Origin: Phycisphaerae bacterium
Lineage (GTDB): Bacteria; Planctomycetota; Phycisphaerae; Phycisphaerales; UBA1924
DNA: 64,000 nucleotides
Direction of reading: 5' to 3'
Assembly: GCA_030432255.1 (NCBI GenBank)
Contig: JAUIHS010000005.1
Location: forward strand, 1 to 64,000
The notes under the pieces were generated by a model. It was not told where the DNA came from and did no database searches. It worked only from the letters and a program-made list of their open reading frames with translations. A program made the translations under genes and the position numbers. Positions 58,726 to 64,000 of this stretch are shown here, one piece after another. How positions within the stretch are numbered: the stretch's first letter is position 1; each line of letters begins with the position of its first letter.

Positions 58726-60339
58726 ATGGCCATGCCCATTTCGATTCCGGCCAATCGTCCGGATCCCTGTGCCCTCATCATCTTCGGTGCGTCAGGCGAC
58801 CTGACTCAGCGCAAGCTGGTCCCCGCGTTGTACGAGCTCTATTGCCAGGGCAATCTCCCCGAGAATCTCTTCGTGATCGGGGTCTCGCGGACCGAGATGT
58901 CCGACGATGACTTCCGCTGGCACCTCGGTGAAGGCGCTTCTCGTCACGCGATCGGATACGAAGAAGGGAAGTGGCGTGAGTTCGCCCGGCGCCTGCACTA
59001 CCTGGCGGGCAGTGCGACGAAGGCGGAGCTGTACCCGAAGCTCAAGGCGCGAACCCGGGAGCTTGCCGAAGTACACGGCCTGCCGACGCCGGGACTCGGT
59101 TCAACGGACCAGACGTGGGCCTGCCTGCCCAACACGCTCTTCTATCTCTCCGTAGCACCTCACCTCGTCGAGCCGATCGTCTCGCGCATCGGAGAGGCTG
59201 GGATGGTGTACGAGGGCAAGCGATGGTGCAGCATCGGGGAGGGCCCGATGCCGTGGCAGCGCATCATCGTCGAGAAGCCGATCGGTACCAACCTCGAGTC
59301 GGCCCGTGAACAGGTGCGCGCACTTGGGCGCGTCTTTGAAGAGGAATCGATCTACCGTATTGATCACTACCTGGGCAAGGAACTCGTCCAGAACATCCTC
59401 GTGATGCGCTTCGCGAACACGTTCTTCGAACCGCTGTGGAACAACAAGTACGTCGATCACGTGCAGGTGACGGCCGCCGAACAGGTCGGCGTGGGGCGAC
59501 GGGCCGGTGGGTTCTATGACCGTGCCGGCGCCCTCCGCGACATGATCCAGAGCCACCTCCTTCAGATCATGGCGCTGGTTGCCATGGAGCCACCCGCATC
59601 CTTCGACCCCACGGCGATTCGGCGCGAGAAGATCAAGCTCATCGATGCGGTGCGCGAGGTCTCTCCGGAGGATGCGGCACAGTTCGCCGCCTTCGGCAGA
59701 TACGCCGGCTCCGGGAACAGTGCGGACGATGATGGTGGGCTCGGCTATGCGGAACTCGAAGGCGTCGAGGCGGAGCAGCGCACGGAGACATACGCGGCAC
59801 TGAAGCTGCACATCGATAACTGGCGCTGGTCGGGCGTCCCCTTCTTTGTGCGCTCGGGCAAGAAGATGCCGCGGAAGCTTACCGAGGTCGTGATCCAGTT
59901 CCGCGAGCCTCCGGTACGGCTCTTCAATCACGTGGACCCCCGCCGTGGCGAAGGTGTCAGCCACGCCAATCGGATCGTGATCAACATTGCGCCCGACGAG
60001 GGCATGTCCCTGCGGCTGGAGGCCAAGGTCCCGGGCCCTTCGTTGCGCATCAAGCCTGTCAAGATGGATCTGGACTACGCTTACGTCTTCAATGCCCAGC
60101 CGCTTGAGTCCTACGGACCTCTCATGCTCGAAGCGATGCGCGGCGATCAGACGCTCTTCAAGCATCGTGATGAGGTCGATGGCGCGTGGCGGATCTGCGA
60201 GCCGTTCCTGACCTCCGAGCAACTTCGCGCCTCGGTCGAGACATATGGCGCGTACTCCTGGGGACCATCGGCGGCCGATGCACTGATCGGTGGCGATGGT
60301 CGAGCCTGGCACAACCCGGATGCGGGCGAGCGACGCTGA
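58726..60339 (+). CDS. zwf: Glucose-6-phosphate dehydrogenase
   Basis: The first enzyme of the oxidative pentose phosphate pathway, 537 residues, giving NADPH and 6-phosphogluconolactone. The coenzyme motif IIFGASGDLTQRKLVPALYE is near residue 20, and the catalytic motif RIDHYLGKELVQN is intact. EKPIGTNLESA and RSGKKMPRKLTEVVIQF are further conserved stretches. It follows pgl by 95 bases, with no recognisable terminator between, and is followed by the DAO oxidase after 27 bases. Coupled expression of pgl and zwf is likely. Confidence 0.96.
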   Translation: MAMPISIPANRPDPCALIIFGASGDLTQRKLVPALYELYCQGNLPENLFVIGVSRTEMSDDDFRWHLGEGASRHAIGYEEGKWREFARRLHYLAGSATKAELYPKLKARTRELAEVHGLPTPGLGSTDQTWACLPNTLFYLSVAPHLVEPIVSRIGEAGMVYEGKRWCSIGEGPMPWQRIIVEKPIGTNLESAREQVRALGRVFEEESIYRIDHYLGKELVQNILVMRFANTFFEPLWNNKYVDHVQVTAAEQVGVGRRAGGFYDRAGALRDMIQSHLLQIMALVAMEPPASFDPTAIRREKIKLIDAVREVSPEDAAQFAAFGRYAGSGNSADDDGGLGYAELEGVEAEQRTETYAALKLHIDNWRWSGVPFFVRSGKKMPRKLTEVVIQFREPPVRLFNHVDPRRGEGVSHANRIVINIAPDEGMSLRLEAKVPGPSLRIKPVKMDLDYAYVFNAQPLESYGPLMLEAMRGDQTLFKHRDEVDGAWRICEPFLTSEQLRASVETYGAYSWGPSAADALIGGDGRAWHNPDAGERR

Positions 60340-60366
60340 TCCGAGCGGGATCCGTACAATGCTGGC

Positions 60367-61542
60367 ATGAGCGGCAAGGCGGATGTCATCATCGTCGGTG
60401 GTGGAGTCATGGGGCTGTCCATCGCCCTGCACCTCCGGCAACTCGGCGTCGGTCGAGTCCTGCTGATCGAGAAGCGCTTCTGCGGTGCCGGCAGTTCGGG
60501 CAAGTCGGGGGCCATCTGCCGCCAGCACTACTCGAATGAGATCACCGCCGCGCTCGCACGCGATTCACTTCGCTGGTACGCCTCAGAGTGCGCTGCCCAC
60601 TTCCACCGATCCGGCTGCCTCTTCTTCACCGACCCCGCACAGGCGGCGACGATGGCTCTCAACGTCGAACTGCTCCGGTCCATCGGCATCAACACCGAGA
60701 TGTGCGACACCGCCACCGCCGCCGAGATCGATCCTCGTCTCGGACTGGATGATGCGCCCGCGGTCTGTGTGGAACCCGATGCCGGCTGGTGCGATGCCTT
60801 GGGAATCGTGGACACGCTTCAGGAGCGGGCGGCGACCGTCGGCGTGGAGTTGCTCTGCGGAGCCCGCGCAGAGCGCGTGGTGGTCTCAGGCGGACGAGCA
60901 GCAGGCGTCGAACTTGAGTCGGGCACCCGTGTCACCGCGGATGTCATTGTCAATGCCGCGAACGCCTGGGCAGGCCCTCTCGCGGCCACCGCGGACATCA
61001 ACCTCCCCATCCGGGTCACGAAGCCGCAGATCGCGTTCTCACTGAGACCACGAGACGGGCACGCCGCGAGCCCTGCACACCCGATCATTGCGGACCTGAT
61101 CCACGGCTTCTATGCGCGCGCCGATCTGCCGGGCCAGACGCTCATCGGTGGGCTCGATATCGAAGCAGATCCGGAAGTCCCGGACCCCGACCGAGAGCCG
61201 GAGGGCATTGCCGACGACATGGTTGAAGATCTGAACCAGCGGATCGCCCGTCGAATTCCGGAGATGAGCCGCTCTCGCTCCCGCGGCGGAATGGGCGCTT
61301 TGTATGCCTGCACCCCGGATCACCATGCCATCATCGGGACGCACTCCGAGTGCGCGGGTCTGGTGACCTGCGCCGGATTCAGCGGACACGGATTCAAGCT
61401 CGCTCCGGAGATCGGCCGCGAGGTTGCGCATCACATCGTGAAGGGCGGCTACGATCGCCACGACCTGGAGATCTACAGACCCTCCCGATTTGCCGAGGGC
61501 CAGCCGGTCCGTGGTCGCTACGAGTACTCATTGTTGGGCTAG
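60367..61542 (+). CDS. FAD-dependent DAO-type oxidoreductase
   Basis: A flavin amine oxidase/dehydrogenase of 391 residues, similar to sarcosine oxidase beta or glycine oxidase. The FAD motif VIIVGGGVMGLSIALHLRQL is at the N-terminus, GSSGKSGAICRQHYSNEIT follows, and the substrate side reads GMGALYACTPDHHAIIGTH. The C-terminal GLVTCAGFSGHGFKLAPEIG completes the FAD site. It oxidises a small amine; which one is not clear. The gene lies close behind zwf and 3 bases before the next gene. Confidence 0.92.
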   Translation: MSGKADVIIVGGGVMGLSIALHLRQLGVGRVLLIEKRFCGAGSSGKSGAICRQHYSNEITAALARDSLRWYASECAAHFHRSGCLFFTDPAQAATMALNVELLRSIGINTEMCDTATAAEIDPRLGLDDAPAVCVEPDAGWCDALGIVDTLQERAATVGVELLCGARAERVVVSGGRAAGVELESGTRVTADVIVNAANAWAGPLAATADINLPIRVTKPQIAFSLRPRDGHAASPAHPIIADLIHGFYARADLPGQTLIGGLDIEADPEVPDPDREPEGIADDMVEDLNQRIARRIPEMSRSRSRGGMGALYACTPDHHAIIGTHSECAGLVTCAGFSGHGFKLAPEIGREVAHHIVKGGYDRHDLEIYRPSRFAEGQPVRGRYEYSLLG

Positions 61543-61545
61543 GCC

Positions 61546-63033
61546 ATGAAGCGATTCCTTCTCATTCTCATCGTGCTCGTCTTTCTCGGTCTGCTGAGTG
61601 GTCTGGTGGCACTTCGGTTCCTGCAGCCCAGTGAGGACGAAAGGCAACTGGAGGCTCTCTTCAGTGCGGACGAGACCGAGCAATACGAAGCGCTGACCTA
61701 CTGGGCGCAGCCCGGCACGATCGATGACCCCGGACCGCTGCCTCGGTTCTTCAGGGAACTGACACGGATGTCCGAGGTGCGGAATCGCCTGCTCGACACC
61801 GACCCTGAGGTCCTGATGGCGATCGGTGATGTCTTCGGCTCGCATGACCAGTGGACGGCACAGATTCCGTGGGTGCATTTTCGCTGGCTGGACCTGCGTC
61901 TGACAGAGAAGCCGGAGACTGCGGCGGTGATTCTGGGCGAACTGGCGATGATCCATGGGCGGGTTCCGGAGGAGTTTGAGTTCGACCTTCTGGAGCGCCT
62001 GGCGTCGGCTGAGGATCCGGACGTCCGGCTCGCGGCGATCCAGCACTCAGTGCTCGACTTCGGCTCGGAAGCGGAGTCCCTGGTTGCGACGTTGCTCGAC
62101 GACCCTCACCCTCCGGTGGCACGCGGCGCGTGGCTGCTGCTTGCGATGCTCGATCCACCGTACGGCTACACGGCTCGCTGGCAGGACGCTCCGGTGGAGG
62201 TCGGTGAGGCGATGCTGTTCGCCAGTGCATGGACAAATCCGGAGCAGGATGGCTGGCTCGAACCTGCGGCGCAGACACCGCTGGCCGAAGTGCTCCCGTA
62301 CCTCGATGCCATTCGGCAGCGCAACCTGCTGACAGCCGAGGATCGCGGTGAACTGGACCGGATCCTGTCGGTGCTGCCCGTCGATGATCCCGATGCCTTT
62401 GCGACTACCGCCTCTTCCGGAACCATGCCGGCATGGTGGCTCTCACGCACGATGGAGGTCTTTGAGGGTGCCGCGATGCTCCAGCACTGCGAAGCGTTGC
62501 TCGATCACGACACGACTCGCGCCCATTGGATGGGCGTCTTTGCCATCGGCTATCACGACCTCGGTACAGACCTCATTGCCGACACCTGCGCGGATGACCT
62601 CGATCCAATTGTTCAGGGGTATTGCCGCGCCGGGCGCATGATGGCAGGAGAACTCGGCCCCGGTATGACAACCGTGACAGCGAAGCACCTCATTGACATC
62701 TCATCGCCGGACGGCTTTCGACTCGTGGACGGGCTCTTTGCGGCCCTGGCCTCGGGCGAGAGCACGACCGCGCTTGATGCTGCTCTGCAGCCGCGGGCCA
62801 TTGGTTTCCGGCATGGTGACGAGGCTCTGACCGAGACTGCGCGGCGGCTGATCCTTCCCCGCTTCATCCCGGGCCTGCCACTGGCACGAAGCGGGAACGA
62901 AGCGTTGCGAGCGGAAGCGCTGGAACTGGACGCGTTACGCGCGTGGTGGATCGTGCACAGCGGGCGACTGGTTTTCGACTCGACGTTGCGCCGCTACCGC
63001 ATCGATGATGCCACGGTTGAGCAATCGGGATGA
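61546..63033 (+). CDS. Membrane-anchored hypothetical protein with HEAT-like helices
   Basis: A 495-residue protein with one N-terminal transmembrane anchor (FLLILIVLVFLGLLSGLVAL) and a large outside domain. Residues about 90-200 hold repeated helix pairs (ETAAVILGELAMIHGRVPEE; LASAEDPDVRLAAIQHSVLD; LDDPHPPVARGAWLLLAMLD) that look like HEAT repeats. The rest is helical and Ala/Leu-rich. No catalytic motif is seen. It starts 3 bases after the oxidase stop. A role as an envelope scaffold is only inference. Confidence 0.78.
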   Translation: MKRFLLILIVLVFLGLLSGLVALRFLQPSEDERQLEALFSADETEQYEALTYWAQPGTIDDPGPLPRFFRELTRMSEVRNRLLDTDPEVLMAIGDVFGSHDQWTAQIPWVHFRWLDLRLTEKPETAAVILGELAMIHGRVPEEFEFDLLERLASAEDPDVRLAAIQHSVLDFGSEAESLVATLLDDPHPPVARGAWLLLAMLDPPYGYTARWQDAPVEVGEAMLFASAWTNPEQDGWLEPAAQTPLAEVLPYLDAIRQRNLLTAEDRGELDRILSVLPVDDPDAFATTASSGTMPAWWLSRTMEVFEGAAMLQHCEALLDHDTTRAHWMGVFAIGYHDLGTDLIADTCADDLDPIVQGYCRAGRMMAGELGPGMTTVTAKHLIDISSPDGFRLVDGLFAALASGESTTALDAALQPRAIGFRHGDEALTETARRLILPRFIPGLPLARSGNEALRAEALELDALRAWWIVHSGRLVFDSTLRRYRIDDATVEQSG

Positions 63034-63034
63034 C

Positions 63035-63072
63035 AAAAAAGAAATGAGGAGGCTCGGAGCTGGCCTCCTCAT
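63035..63072 (-). terminator. Terminator of the RibB-like gene
   Basis: A perfect 10-bp stem ATGAGGAGGC/GCCTCCTCAT with a 9-base loop is followed on the minus strand by TTCTTTTTTG, only 24 bases after the stop codon. Confidence 0.9.
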
Positions 63073-63096
63073 CACGACGTCGGAGCACGTCACACT

Positions 63097-64000
63097 CTAC
63101 GTATCTGCATATCTTAGCGCGACATGTTCAACGATCTCAAGGCCGAAAGCATCCAATCCCGGCATTTCTTTTTTGCGGTTGGTGAGCAGCCGCAGTCGTG
63201 AGAGTCCCATTTCGCGCAGGATCTGACCGCCGATTCCGAAGTCGCGCTGATGCATCGGCACCGCCGATGCGCCCTGTCCCTGCTCGGAAAACAGGTCCGG
63301 TCGATCCGATGCGGGATCGAATGTGAGTTGCAATGCAGTGAGGCGATGACTGAATGCCTCGCCGTGACCGGAGGGTCTCATGTAGACCACGGCACCGCGT
63401 CCCGCTTCCTGAATCATCCGCATCGATGCGCGCAGATCGCGCCGTGTCGGACCATTGGGAGACGCATCAAGATCGCCAAAAATGTCACCGAGCAGGTCGC
63501 GCCGATGCATGCGCACAAGTGTGGGCTCTGTGCTCTGACACACATGTCCCGCCTCATCGCACCGCCCGATCCCGCCAACAGTCAGGACGAGGTGCGGCAG
63601 CGGATCCACGGCGCTCTGCAGCGCGAATAGCGTGAACTCGCCCAGATCCGTTCGCAGCGGCGTTCCCTCAACTGGTTCAATGCGACGGACCAGGCACTCA
63701 CGCTGCAGGCGATACTCGACGAGCTGTTCGACCGAGCACATCTTCAAACCATGCTCGCGGCAGATCTCCACGAGGTCATCCCGGCGCGCCATCTCGCCAT
63801 CCGGCCTGACAACTTCGATGATCAGTGCCGCGGGTCGACAACCGGCAAGCCTCGCGAGATCGACTGATCCCTCGGTCTGGCCGATTCGTTCGAGGACGCC
63901 GCCAGCGCGGCAGCGCAGCGGATTGATGTGACCGGGCCTGACGAAGTCGCCGGGGCCGGTACTCGGGTCGATTGCGAGTTGAATCGTCTTCACCCGATCC
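63097..64000 (-). CDS. RibBA-like protein with degenerate cyclohydrolase II domain (partial)
   Basis: The 3' part of a gene that extends past the right edge. The first visible residues (DRVKTIQLAIDPSTGPGDFV, then RPGHINPLRCRAGGVLERIG) are the C-terminal part of DHBP synthase (RibB), including the TEGSVDLARLAG His/Glu region and the domain end CSVEQLVEYR. The following 200 residues follow GTP cyclohydrolase II (RibA) in fold: RMHRRDLLGDIFGD, AGRGAVVYMR, DFGIGGQILREMGLSRLRLL and LEIVEHV. However the zinc-binding Cys and CDC of RibA are replaced (RRDLLGD, then DASPNGPTR). It is therefore probably a RibBX-type protein with active RibB only. Confidence 0.9.
   Translation of the reverse strand, partial: DRVKTIQLAIDPSTGPGDFVRPGHINPLRCRAGGVLERIGQTEGSVDLARLAGCRPAALIIEVVRPDGEMARRDDLVEICREHGLKMCSVEQLVEYRLQRECLVRRIEPVEGTPLRTDLGEFTLFALQSAVDPLPHLVLTVGGIGRCDEAGHVCQSTEPTLVRMHRRDLLGDIFGDLDASPNGPTRRDLRASMRMIQEAGRGAVVYMRPSGHGEAFSHRLTALQLTFDPASDRPDLFSEQGQGASAVPMHQRDFGIGGQILREMGLSRLRLLTNRKKEMPGLDAFGLEIVEHVALRYADT

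Overview
The window is GC-rich bacterial chromosome that reads as a planctomycete, most likely class Phycisphaerae. The signs are type I dockerin-like C-termini of the form CPGDxxGD...FDDLN, C-terminal PTPG/hydrophobic/RRRR sorting tails, a prepilin-like protein with an H-X9-DG box, a CxxC-x-YDL zinc ribbon in a membrane protein, and a ribosomal-protein/RNA-polymerase cluster that lacks secE-nusG directly upstream of rplK. The assignment is inferred from domain style; no database was searched. ftsW and murG show that peptidoglycan genes are present. I see no phage, transposase, CRISPR array or rRNA.

Layout. 1-7.1 kb: a Ycf46-like N-terminal module without its ATPase, a large secreted subtilisin with dockerin, two secreted proteins with CTERM-like tails and a Tat/lipoprotein-like protein. 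7.4-20.2 kb (minus strand): a pseudopilin, tRNA-Val, and the rplK-rplA-rplJ-rplL / rpoB-rpoC cluster. The cluster has a strong terminator between rplL and rpoB, and a His-rich lipoprotein gene followed by a second terminator between rpoB and rpoC. 20.2-25.7 kb: a low-complexity basic secreted protein, a Na/Pi cotransporter with a PhoU-like tail, then ftsW-murG. 25.8-32.3 kb (plus): a receiver-like protein plus a related GGDEF enzyme, an Hc1-like mini-histone, FabZ-like and UvrC-like proteins with overlapping ends, ManA and a type II NADH dehydrogenase. 32.4-38.5 kb: a DegT aminotransferase, a CstA-family transporter with a built-in zinc ribbon, a YjfB-like small protein, a secreted LamG/dockerin protein and tRNA-Gln, with variant intergenic repeats in between.

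38.6-45 kb (plus): one tightly packed sugar-type ABC transporter operon (binding protein, two permeases, ATPase) ending in a YmdB-like phosphodiesterase. 45-49.4 kb: PIN-PhoH, Nif3-like and a class III aminotransferase. 49.6-57.8 kb: a secreted two-repeat Cys protein, AbgT and POT transporters, a polytopic membrane protein, Dtd and two GNATs. 57.8-64 kb: 6-phosphogluconolactonase and glucose-6-phosphate dehydrogenase (oxidative pentose phosphate pathway), a DAO-type oxidase, an anchored repeat-like protein, and the 3' part of a RibBA-like gene whose cyclohydrolase half has lost its zinc cysteines; this gene runs off the right edge.

I did not find one clearly novel multi-gene system. The best leads are single oddities: the lipoprotein inside the rpoBC cluster, the duplicated receiver-like/GGDEF pair, the degenerate UvrC-like protein, transporters with unusual inserted soluble regions, the degenerate RibA domain, and several perfect palindromes and dispersed repeats in intergenic DNA.
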